A stretch of DNA of 64,000 bases from Gemmatimonas groenlandica (lineage in GTDB: Bacteria > Gemmatimonadota > Gemmatimonadetes > Gemmatimonadales > Gemmatimonadaceae). The DNA is taken from contig NZ_CP053085.1 in assembly GCF_013004105.1 (NCBI RefSeq), forward strand, positions 186,001 to 250,000, given 5' to 3'. The notes beneath the pieces were generated by a model that saw nothing but the letters and a program-made list of their open reading frames with translations, searched no databases and had not been told where the DNA came from. This document shows, one piece after another, positions 25,363-33,900 of the stretch. The translations under genes were made by a program, and so were the position numbers. The first letter of the stretch is position 1. Every line of letters begins with the position of its first letter.

Positions 25363-26642
25363 TTCCGAGCTCCGGTAAGGCGTGCTCCGTCGTTGCGATA
25401 CACACGGCCACCCTTCATCACGAACGACACGAGCTGCGACGCTTCGATCTGGGCCACGGGATCGCCGTCGGTCGCGATGAGGTCCGCTGCGTAGCCCACG
25501 GCGACGCGGCCGATCTCCTTCTCGAGGCCGAGCGACTCGGCGGCCCGGCTGGTCGCACTGAGAATGGCGTCCATCGCCGGCTGTCCGCCGCGACGCACAC
25601 GGCACACCAGTTCTTCGGCGTTCCGGCCGTGCGCGCCGGCGACCGCGTCGGTGCCGAAGACCAACTTCAACGTCGGTAACTTGGCCGCGAGGCCGATGCC
25701 TTTCTCGGCCAGCGGAATTGCCTGCTCCATCGAGGCGAAGCCGGCGGCGTTGTAGTTGCCGATGCCTTCGAACCACGGCTTGTTGTCGAGATAGTTGTGA
25801 AATACGAGTCCGCACTGCGGGTCGAAGAACGTGCCGCGCTGCACGAGCAAGGCACGCGTGGCATCGTCGGCGAACACTCCGTGCTCTACCTGCGTGCAGC
25901 CTGCCCGCGCCGCGCGTTGCACGGCTTCCGCCGAATGCGCATGCACCACCGAGCGCAGCCCTTGCGCCTTCGATTCGCCGCAGGCTGCCTCGAGCTGCTC
26001 CGGTGTCATCGTCGCCTCGCCGCCGTCCCGAATCGACTTGGACGCGAAGATCTTGATCACGTCAGCGCCGCGTGCCTTGAATCGACGTACCGACGCGCGC
26101 AGTGAATCGGGTGATCCGCCCCCGGTGCGTTCGTTCAGCGAGCCCAGTGACGTGAGCACGCGAGGACCGGGAATACGACCCGCATTGATCGCATCGCGCA
26201 GCACGGCGTTGTCGGCCTCGCCGATGCTCTGCACCGTAGTGAAGCCCGCCCGCAGCGTGGCCCAGGCATTCCCCGCGCGCTGGAGCGTGCTCACGTCGGG
26301 GGTATCGCCATCGCGATCCTCATGAAGCCGCTGCTTGTCGGTGATGTACCAGCCCAGATGGACGTGCGTATCGATGAGTCCCGGCAGCAGCGTGCGCGCA
26401 CCCAGATCGATGCCTCTCGCCGGCAGGGGGCCAACCGACGCGCGCATGGCGGTGATCCGGCCACCTTGCACGGTGACGTCCTGATTACGCAGGGTACGTC
26501 CCGTCCCATCGATGACCCGCGAGGCGCGCAGCACGACGGGAAAAGCCGCGGCATCCGGGGCCGCCTGGGCCGACAGCGTCGGGGCAGAGAGAGTGAGCAG
26601 CGCCACGAGGGCGCGGCGGGGCAGAGCAAGGAATGCGGACAT
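25359..26642 (-). CDS. Exported amidohydrolase (imidazolonepropionase/prolidase-like)
   Basis: This is a metal-dependent hydrolase of the amidohydrolase superfamily. The signal peptide (about 1-25) is followed by the beta-sandwich N-domain and the barrel with metal ligands GLIDTHVHLGW, VIKIFAS (a Lys that may be carbamylated), HAHSAEAV, QVEHGVF and FGTDAVAG. Exported homologues are annotated as Xaa-Pro dipeptidases or imidazolonepropionase-like hydrolases; the substrate is unassigned. ATG at 26642 is chosen for its clean signal peptide (427 aa), although the frame extends to 26951. It is the first gene of the operon with the FAD dehydrogenase pair. Confidence 0.87.
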   Translation of the reverse strand: MSAFLALPRRALVALLTLSAPTLSAQAAPDAAAFPVVLRASRVIDGTGRTLRNQDVTVQGGRITAMRASVGPLPARGIDLGARTLLPGLIDTHVHLGWYITDKQRLHEDRDGDTPDVSTLQRAGNAWATLRAGFTTVQSIGEADNAVLRDAINAGRIPGPRVLTSLGSLNERTGGGSPDSLRASVRRFKARGADVIKIFASKSIRDGGEATMTPEQLEAACGESKAQGLRSVVHAHSAEAVQRAARAGCTQVEHGVFADDATRALLVQRGTFFDPQCGLVFHNYLDNKPWFEGIGNYNAAGFASMEQAIPLAEKGIGLAAKLPTLKLVFGTDAVAGAHGRNAEELVCRVRRGGQPAMDAILSATSRAAESLGLEKEIGRVAVGYAADLIATDGDPVAQIEASQLVSFVMKGGRVYRNDGARLTGARK

Positions 26643-26780
26643 CGGAAGCCGGGGCAGAGGGAAACGTTCCCCAAAAGAGGGCTCGGCGCGCCGCACGGCA
26701 AGGCCCCATATTTGCTCAGGAGCTGGGGAGGGTGCCGTCCGGTGCCCGTCCGATATGATCTCGTACGCGAGGGTTGGTCG

Positions 26781-27212
26781 ATGCAGCGCACAGCACAGGC
26801 ACAGTGGAAGGGCACGGGCAAGGAAGGCAGCGGCACGCTCACGACGCCCAGCGGCGTGTTGAACGCGCAGCCGTATTCGTTCAAGCTTCGCTTCCAGGAT
26901 GAAGACGGGCGCAATGGCACGAACCCGGAAGAACTCATCGCCGCCGCGCACGCCGGCTGCTTCTCGATGGCGTTGTCGTTCCAGCTGGCTGGCGCCGGCT
27001 TCACCGCCGACGAGATCAACACCACCGCCGTGCTGACCATGGAGCCGGTGGACGGCAACCAGACGATCACCAAGATCGTGCTGAAGCTCACGGCCACCAT
27101 TCCCGGCATCACCGCCGAGCAGTTCCAGACGCTGGCCGAGAACGCCAAGGCGGGTTGCCCGGTGTCGCGCGTGCTCAAGGCCGACATCAGTCTGGAAGCC
27201 ACGCTAGCGTAG
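26781..27212 (+). CDS. OsmC/Ohr family peroxidase
   Basis: The 143-residue protein carries the two reactive cysteines of the OsmC family: AHAGCFSMAL and AKAGCPVSRVL. Members reduce organic hydroperoxides. The start is ATG 26781 with GAGGG upstream; the longer open frame to 26322 overlaps the divergent amidohydrolase gene and is rejected. It starts divergently from the amidohydrolase. A -10-like TATGAT lies at 26754, without a clear -35. It precedes the ArsR-type gene. Confidence 0.9.
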   Translation: MQRTAQAQWKGTGKEGSGTLTTPSGVLNAQPYSFKLRFQDEDGRNGTNPEELIAAAHAGCFSMALSFQLAGAGFTADEINTTAVLTMEPVDGNQTITKIVLKLTATIPGITAEQFQTLAENAKAGCPVSRVLKADISLEATLA

Positions 27213-27231
27213 GGCGCTCCGCGACACAGCG

Positions 27232-27258
27232 CGAGGACGGCGAGGGTTGCCGTCCTCG
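27232..27258 (+). terminator. Hairpin after the OsmC gene
   Basis: A perfect 9-bp stem (CGAGGACGG at 27232-27240, CCGTCCTCG at 27250-27258) with a 9-base loop lies 19 bases after the OsmC stop. Only a mixed pyrimidine run follows, so termination is possible but not strong. It also sits just upstream of the ArsR promoter region. Confidence 0.4.
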
Positions 27259-27273
27259 TCCTCGGTCTTATAT

Positions 27274-27297
27274 ATTCATACGTGTGTATACGTGAAT
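27274..27297 (+). promoter_or_regulatory. Putative ArsR operator/promoter with repeated ATACGTG
   Basis: ATACGTG occurs twice, at 27278 and 27288 (a 10-bp period), flanked by ATTC and GAAT in inverse orientation. The element overlaps the AT-rich TATATATTC, the only AT-rich spot nearby, and lies 19 bases before the ArsR-type ATG at 27316. One helical turn between the repeats suggests binding of a dimer, probably the product of the next gene. This is inference. Confidence 0.5.
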
Positions 27298-27315
27298 TTA
27301 CTGCACGGGGGTCCG

Positions 27316-27648
27316 ATGGCGCAGAAGATCATGCGTCCGGAGTTGCTCGACCTGGTCGCGGACCGGTTTAAGGCACTCAGTGACCGTGCTCGACTCAGTC
27401 TCCTGCAGGAGCTGCGTGGCGGCTCGTGCACGGTGAATGAACTGGTCGAAGCGACCGGCATGGGCCAAGCCAACGTCTCACGGCATTTGGCCATTCTGTT
27501 CAATCACGGATTGGTGAGCCGCGAGCGCGATGGCGTGTACGTGCGCTACGAACTCGCCGACGCCGACGTGCTCAAGCTGTGCGAGTTGGTGTGCGGACGA
27601 CTGGAAAGTGAACTGGCGGAGCGGAAGAAGGTGATCAGCGGGCGCTGA
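27316..27648 (+). CDS. ArsR-family HTH transcriptional regulator
   Basis: This is a 110-residue winged-helix regulator: helix-turn-helix (VNELVEATGMGQANVSRHL) followed by a beta wing (GLVSRERDGVYVRYEL). The metal-binding CxC of arsenic sensors is absent (ELRGGSCTVNEL), so it may sense something else or act through redox of Cys residues (SCTVN, KLCELVCGR). The start is ATG at 27316. The open frame to 27247 would include the operator region. It overlaps the convergent trxC gene by 14 bases and lies next to OsmC and thioredoxin genes, which suggests control of oxidant or thiol genes. Confidence 0.85.
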   Translation: MAQKIMRPELLDLVADRFKALSDRARLSLLQELRGGSCTVNELVEATGMGQANVSRHLAILFNHGLVSRERDGVYVRYELADADVLKLCELVCGRLESELAERKKVISGR

Positions 27649-28081
27649 TCACCATCTGCTCCAGCTGGCCCATCGGTACGGCGCCGACCTGTCGCGCCAC
27701 TTCCTTCCCGTCCTTCAAGAGCGCGATCGTAGGAATGCTCCGGATGGCGAAGCGGGAAGCCACTCCTGGATTGCGATCGGTGTCGACCTTCGCCACGATG
27801 GCCTGCCCGCGCTGCTGCTTCGCGAACTGAGCGAACACCGGCGCCATCATCTTGCAGGGCCCACACCAGTCGGCGTAAAAGTCCACCATCACCGGCACCG
27901 TGCTGTTGCCGACGACGGTGTCGAAGTTGGCGTCGGTCAGCACCACGGGCGCATCGAGCACCAGTGGCACCCGGCAGGTGCCGCATTTTGGCTGGGCGTC
28001 GGACCGGGACAGGTCGACGCGGTTGAGTTTGCCGCAGGCGGTGCAGGGGAGCACCGCCTTCTTGGCGCTGGTGGTGGTCAT
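27635..28081 (-). CDS. trxC: Thioredoxin 2 (zinc-binding, TrxC type)
   Basis: The 148-residue protein has the TrxC layout: an N-terminal zinc-binding segment with Cys13, Cys16, Cys33 and Cys36, then a thioredoxin fold with the active site WCGPC (residues 72-76). It reduces protein disulfides in the cytoplasm. ATG at 28081 is chosen, because the upstream in-frame 28 codons are not conserved-looking. Its 3' end overlaps the convergent ArsR-type gene by 14 bases. Confidence 0.92.
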   Translation of the reverse strand: MTTTSAKKAVLPCTACGKLNRVDLSRSDAQPKCGTCRVPLVLDAPVVLTDANFDTVVGNSTVPVMVDFYADWCGPCKMMAPVFAQFAKQQRGQAIVAKVDTDRNPGVASRFAIRSIPTIALLKDGKEVARQVGAVPMGQLEQMVISAR

Positions 28082-28281
28082 CGATGGGATTCCGTGAATG
28101 TCAGGCGCGGAGCTCCGGCGTGCATCCGAACATACCCGCCTTCCCCCGCAGGAGTTCACGCGCACAGAAATTCGCGATGGGACGGCTGGACGTGTCGTTA
28201 CACGCGACGGCCAGTCTCCGCGAGATCGCGACGGAGGTACCTTCCAAGTTCACCGTGCCATCACTCTGCTCGAGGTCCCTC

Positions 28282-28875
28282 ATGCGCCGTCCTCACTTCG
28301 TATCGGCAGGCGCGGCGGCGATCGTGCTCGCCAGCCTGCTTTCCTCCACGACACTCGCGGCGCAGGAACATGCGCATACCCCGGGGATGACCCATCCGGC
28401 CCCGGTGCAACTCCCCACCCAGGGGGGGCAGGCGACCTTCGCAGCGATCGCCGAGATCGTCGCGATGCTGCAGGCCGATGCCAACACCGACTGGTCGAAG
28501 GTCAATATCGAGCGCCTGCGTCTGCATCTCGTCGACATGGATCTGGTGACGCTACGCAGTCGCGTGGTGTACACACCCGTCGCTGGTGGTGCCCAGTTCC
28601 TGGTGCGCGGCACCGGCGACGCGATCGCGGCCATCAAACGCATGACGGGTGCGCACGCGACCATGGTGATGAACAGCGGTGGCCCGCGCGTGGTGCGCAC
28701 GGAGCTCCCCGACGGCGTGCGCCTCGTCGTCACGGCGGCCGACACCAACGATGCCGCTGCCTTGGCGAAGCTCCGGGGGCTGGGCTTCATCGGCCTCATG
28801 ACCGCCGGTGACCATCACGCCGCACATCACATGGCGCTGGCTCGCGGCGACGCGATGGACGACCACGGGCACTGA
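28282..28875 (+). CDS. Exported hypothetical protein with His-rich tail
   Basis: The 197-residue protein has a signal peptide (about 1-30) and no recognised family. Long helices are predicted (WSKVNIERLRLHLVDMDLVT), and the C-terminus is His-rich (DHHAAHHMALARGDAMDDHGH), with another His pair near the mature N-terminus (EHAHTPGMTH). This suggests metal binding, perhaps copper or zinc, in the periplasm. The start at ATG 28282 gives a clean signal peptide; the frame is open back to 28084. It is divergent from trxC. Confidence 0.6.
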   Translation: MRRPHFVSAGAAAIVLASLLSSTTLAAQEHAHTPGMTHPAPVQLPTQGGQATFAAIAEIVAMLQADANTDWSKVNIERLRLHLVDMDLVTLRSRVVYTPVAGGAQFLVRGTGDAIAAIKRMTGAHATMVMNSGGPRVVRTELPDGVRLVVTAADTNDAAALAKLRGLGFIGLMTAGDHHAAHHMALARGDAMDDHGH

Positions 28876-28925
28876 GGAGACGCAACCGGGTACTGGTCTG
28901 CGATCTCCGACCCCCGGCCACGCCC

Positions 28926-29288
28926 ATGACACCGCTTCCGCATACGTCCCCTGACCGTTCTGAACACCCTGCGGCACCGACGGCCAACGAACGGAATCTG
29001 AGCGGTCATATCTTTTCCGTGTCGGCGGGCCTCGTTGGGGCATGCCTTACGGTGATCGGCCTCTTCAATGTCCTGAATTATGCCGGCGAGATTCGAGGAA
29101 AAGCTGACAACCTGCTCGCTATCGACGCCGCCGCGTTCCTCGCCGCTTGCTTCTTCGCATATCTCGCGTTGCGTACTCGGGATGAACGTCGGTGGCAGCG
29201 TCTCGAGCGCGTCGCCGACGCCTGCTTTCTCGTCGGACTCTCTGGCATGGTCGCCATCGGCGCATTGATCGCCTTCGAATTCATCTAA
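28926..29288 (+). CDS. Small membrane protein (120 aa)
   Basis: I do not recognise a family. Three membrane helices are predicted (about 27-47, 64-84 and 98-118), with a cytoplasmic basic loop RTRDERRWQRLE between the second and third. It lies 50 bases after the His-rich protein and 65 bases before the DUF1003 gene, in the same direction. No charged catalytic motif is visible. Confidence 0.6.
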   Translation: MTPLPHTSPDRSEHPAAPTANERNLSGHIFSVSAGLVGACLTVIGLFNVLNYAGEIRGKADNLLAIDAAAFLAACFFAYLALRTRDERRWQRLERVADACFLVGLSGMVAIGALIAFEFI

Positions 29289-29353
29289 GGGGCCACGGGG
29301 GTTCCCCTGCCGGTCGCGCTCCGTCGCCTCTCCCACCAATCTTCCAACGCCCT

Positions 29354-29860
29354 ATGTCACCGCGCACTGACTCTGCAGTACCACGGAAGGATTGGTCTCC
29401 CGTCACCCAAGACATCCTCGCCGTGTCGCAGCACAATGTCACGCTTGGCCAGCGACTCGCCGACCGCATCGCGGTCTTCGGGGGGTCGTGGACTTTTATC
29501 CTGCTCTTCCTCGCTTTTCTGCTTGCGTGGGCAGTGCTGAACACCGAGATCCTCGGACCGCGCAACCAAGCGTTCGATCCCTATCCGTACATCTTCCTCA
29601 ATCTGTTTCTCTCCATGCTGGCAGCGCTGCAAGCCCCGGTCATTATGATGAGCCAGAACCGGCAGTCGCAACGTGATCGCCTGCACGCCGCGAACGATTA
29701 TGCGGTGAACCTCAAGGCGGAAATCGAGATTCGCGAACTCCACGAGAAGCTTGATGCCCTACGAGAGCGAGACTGGGCCGCGCTCGCGGCGCAGCAGCAA
29801 CAGCAGATCGACATGCTGACGCATCTGATGGAACGGAGCACCCGCGGCGATCGGGTCTGA
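29354..29860 (+). CDS. DUF1003 membrane protein
   Basis: This is a 168-residue member of the DUF1003 family. Two membrane helices (about 42-62 and 80-100) are joined by a short loop (NTEILGPRNQAFDPYPYIFLN is the family's loop region). The second helix is followed by the hallmark MSQNRQSQRDR and a cytoplasmic coiled coil rich in Gln. The biochemical role is unknown. ATG at 29354 is taken as the start; the frame continues upstream to 29192 over the preceding gene. Confidence 0.85.
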   Translation: MSPRTDSAVPRKDWSPVTQDILAVSQHNVTLGQRLADRIAVFGGSWTFILLFLAFLLAWAVLNTEILGPRNQAFDPYPYIFLNLFLSMLAALQAPVIMMSQNRQSQRDRLHAANDYAVNLKAEIEIRELHEKLDALRERDWAALAAQQQQQIDMLTHLMERSTRGDRV

Positions 29861-29931
29861 GCGGAGGGTCACACTGCGGGCGCCTCGTCGCAACGACGGA
29901 AGCCGCAACCGCTCCTCGATCGTGCGCCGCG

Positions 29932-30894
29932 TTACCGCCTGATCCACCGCGGAGCGCGCTGCTGCAGCTCGTCGTTGGTGAGTCGCTGGAGGGCGGAGCC
30001 GTCCACTCGCACCACGTACAGCTCGTAGTCGAGATTATCGGCCATGTTTGACGCGAAAGCGATGCGCTCGCCGTCGGGTGACCAGGACGGGGAGCGATTG
30101 CGCCACGGAAAGTCGAAGGCGCGCTCGACGCCTGATGCCAGCTCCTTGGTCATGAGCACCGTGCGCGCGGGCGAGGTGCCGCGCACGAACGCCACCGACC
30201 GGCCATCGGGCGACCACGCCCCCTCGGTATCGCTCTCGGCTCCCGTCGTGAGCTGACGAAGCCCAGCGCCGTCGGCGCGAGCACTGAAAAGGTGCAGGTT
30301 GCCGGGCGCACCGGCGGAGAAGAGCAACGTCGACCCGTCAGGGGACCACGCTGGATACGCATAGGCGTAGGAGAGCCCAGGGGCCAAGGCGATCGGCACG
30401 GCGGCCTCGCTGCTGCCGTCGACGCGCGCCACGTACAGGCGTCCGACCGCGTCGGCACCGCGCTTGATGTACGCCACGCGCGTGCCGTCCGGCGACAAGG
30501 TGGGACTCGACTCCGTTCCCGCGGCCAGGGGGATTCGCTGCGGCGGGGCATCGCGACCCACCACGAACAGATCCTGAACATCGTCGGTGTCGCCATCGCG
30601 CGAGCCGACGAATATCACCCGTGCGCCATCGGCCGATGGGCTTGGGTTGCCCCCCAGCACCTGGGTGCCGAAGAGGGGCACCGACACAGCGTCATCGAGT
30701 CGGCGCACCATCAGCCGGTCGGAATTGAGTCCAACCGCCGATGTCTCCTCGAACACGAGATCGAACGACGGCAGCGGCTGGGGACCAGGACCGGTCGCGC
30801 TGTCGTCCTGGCATCCAGCGGAAATGAGCGTGGTGATAACCAGCGGGAGCAGCGCTGACAGGGCGCGGGGGCGAGTGCGTATTGGCATTGGCAT
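29932..30894 (-). CDS. TolB-like beta-propeller lipoprotein
   Basis: The lipobox LISAGC (Cys near residue 28) shows a lipid-anchored protein. The remaining ~290 residues are PD40/TolB-like propeller repeats, marked by SADGARVIFVGS, LSPDGTRVAYI, WSPDGSTLLFSA, WSPDGRSVAFVRG and WSPDGERIAFAS. There are 5-6 repeats. TolB-like propellers are protein-interaction scaffolds; no partner is encoded nearby. It is divergent from the BNR propeller gene at 30983. Confidence 0.85.
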   Translation of the reverse strand: MPMPIRTRPRALSALLPLVITTLISAGCQDDSATGPGPQPLPSFDLVFEETSAVGLNSDRLMVRRLDDAVSVPLFGTQVLGGNPSPSADGARVIFVGSRDGDTDDVQDLFVVGRDAPPQRIPLAAGTESSPTLSPDGTRVAYIKRGADAVGRLYVARVDGSSEAAVPIALAPGLSYAYAYPAWSPDGSTLLFSAGAPGNLHLFSARADGAGLRQLTTGAESDTEGAWSPDGRSVAFVRGTSPARTVLMTKELASGVERAFDFPWRNRSPSWSPDGERIAFASNMADNLDYELYVVRVDGSALQRLTNDELQQRAPRWIRR

Positions 30895-30982
30895 GTGACG
30901 TCACAACGAGAGGTGGTTCCGCAGCGTACTTTCCTCTGACTACGGCCGTTCGGTCCGTCGGGTTTCCCCGTCTCAATTCGCC

Positions 30983-33900
30983 ATGCCTCACCTGTTCATT
31001 CGCTCCACTGCCCGCACCGTCGCCGCGCTCGCCGTGGCGGCGGCGTCGGCACTCCCTGCCGTGGCAGCGGCGCAAGCCCCGTCGACGTCGCTCGCCGACT
31101 CGCTGCTCGCGCGTCCGTTCGCCTTCCGCGCCATCGGCCCCGCCTCCATGAGCGGTCGCATCTCGGACATCGCGGTGGTCGAAGGCCCGCGCACGCTGCG
31201 CGGTGGTCGACTAGGCACCGCGATGTATGTCGCCGTTGCCACCGGCGGCATCTGGAAGACCACCAATGGCGGTCTGTCGTGGGCGCCCGTCTCCGATTCC
31301 ATCGGCGTCGGCTCTGTCGGCGCCGTGGCCGCCGCTCCGTCGAATGGTGACGTGGTCTGGGTCGGCAGCGGTGAGGCCAACAACATGCGCAGCTCGTCGT
31401 GGGGCGTGGGCGTGTTCAAGTCCACCGACGGCGGCAAGACCTGGTCGAAGCCGATGCTGCCCAAGACGCAGCACATCGGTCGCATCGTCATCGATCCGCG
31501 CGACCCGGACATCGTGTACGTGGCTGCCATGGGGCCGCTCTGGGCGCCCGGTGGCGACCGCGGTCTCTACAAGACGATCGACGGCGGCAAGACGTGGACG
31601 AATACCAAGTCAATCTCCGCTCAGACCGGCTTCACCGAACTCGTGATGGATCCGGCCAATCCCGACGTGCTTTATGCCGCTTCGTTGCAGCGTGAACGTC
31701 GGGAGTACGGATTCCTCCCCGGCGGTACCGAGAGCGCGATCTGGAAAACCACCGACGGCGCGAAGACGTGGACCAAGCTCACGAGCGGCCTGCCGACGGG
31801 TGAGATCGGCCGCATCGGCCTCACGGTGTGCCGTTCGCGTCCGAGCACGGTCTACGCCTCGGTGCACGCGAAGGCGGCCGCCAACGGCTTCTATCGCAGC
31901 GACGACGCCGGCAGCACCTGGAAGCTGGTCAACACCAGCAACGGCACCGCGTGGTACTACAGCCAGGTACGCTGCGATCCGACCGACGCCGAACACGTGT
32001 ATCGCCTGAACGCCAACTCGCAGGAGTCGTACGACGGCGGCAAAACGTGGATCGGCTTCGCCGGCGGTGGCGGCGTGCACGGCGACGCACATGCGCTCTG
32101 GATCAATCCCGAAGATCGCGAACACATCGTGCTCGGCAACGACGGTGGCGTCGACATTTCGTACGATCGCGGCCGCACCTGGTATAACGTCGAGAACATC
32201 GTCGGCGCGCAGTTCTACGCCATCGCGGTGGACAACGCCAAGCCGTTCTACAACGTGTACGGCGGACTGCAGGACAATCAGACCTGGGGCGGCCCGAGCC
32301 GCACGCGCAACGCCTTCGGTCCGTCGAACGCCGACTGGTATCGCATGGCCGGCGGCGACGGCTTCTACAACGTGCCGGATCCGCTCGATCACAACATCGC
32401 GTACGCAGAATCGCAGAACGGCGGCGTGGTGCGCTACGATGCGCGCACGGGGCAGACCAAGAGTATCAAGCCGTATCCGAAGAACGGTGAGCGGCATCGC
32501 TGGAACTGGAGCGCGCCGATCGTGCCGTCGCAGCACACCGGCCGCACCCTGTACATGGCCGCGAACTATCTGTTCAAGAGCGCCGATCGCGGCGATTCGT
32601 GGACGACGATCAGCCCCGACCTCACGCGTGGACTCGATCGCGACAGTCTGCCCATGCGCGGGGCCGTGCCGTCGCGTGACGTACTCGGCCTGCACGAAGG
32701 CACCGCGGAATTCAGCAACATCTCCACGGTATCCGAGTCCCCGCGCCGCGCCGGCCTGCTCGCTGTCGGCACCGATGACGGGCTGATTCAGGTCACGCAG
32801 AACGACGGCAAGTCGTGGACGAAGTCGTCGGTGTTCCCGGGCGTACCCGACACCACATTCGTGAGCCGCGTGCAGTTCTCGACGCACAGCGAAGGCACGC
32901 TCTACGCCACGTTCGACGGTCATCGCAGCAACGACTTCAAGCCGTACGTCATGCGCAGCACCGACTTCGGACGCACGTGGACGTCGATCACCGGCGACCT
33001 GCCCGACGGTGGCTCGGTGCAGGTGATCCGCGAGCATTTCCGCCAGCCGAATCTGCTCTTTGTCGGCACCGAGTTCGGCGCGTTCTTTACCGTCGACAAC
33101 GGCGTGCACTGGACGCAGCTCAAGTCCGGCATCCCCGGCGTGCCGGTGTGGGACATGCAGATTCAGGAGAGCTGGAACGATCTCGTGCTCGGCACGCACG
33201 GTCGTGGTGTGTACATCCTCGACGACCTCGGTCCGCTGGAGAAGCTGGCCGAAGCGAAGCGGGCGGAGGTGGCATACCTGTTCCCGGCGCGCAACGAGAT
33301 TGCGATGACGCTCAACAACAGCCGCAACTCCGGCATGGGCTCCACCGGATTCACGGGGCAGAACCCGGAGAACGGCGTGCGTCTCGCGTATCTCCTCAAC
33401 AAGATCACGGCCGACGATAAGGCCAAGCTCGAGATCATCGACGGTGGCGGACGGACCGTGCGTGAACTCCCGGTGCCGCGTCGCACCGGCATGTTCCGGC
33501 CGGTGTGGGACATGCGCGTCGGTGCACCGCTCACGGCCGCCGTCGATAGCAATGTCTCGGCAGGACGCGTGCCGTCGGCGGGCGGCGGCGGTGGATTCGG
33601 TGGTGGCGGTTTTGGTGGCTTCGGCCGTGGCGGCACGCCGAGCTACACGGCCGCGCCGGGCAACTACATGGCGCGACTCACCATCACCCCGAAGGCGGGC
33701 GCGAGCACGGTGCTCACGCAGCGCTTCGCACTGTTGCGCGACGCCGGACAGGCGATGTCCGAGGGTGAGCTCAAGGCGCTCGATGCCTTCCGCTTCAAGG
33801 TGGTGCAGTTCCAGAAGGCCGTGACAGCGCAGCAGACGCGTGGTGACAGTGTGGTGTCGCGCTTTGCCGAGGTGAAGAAGGCGGCTGAAGCGAACACGGC

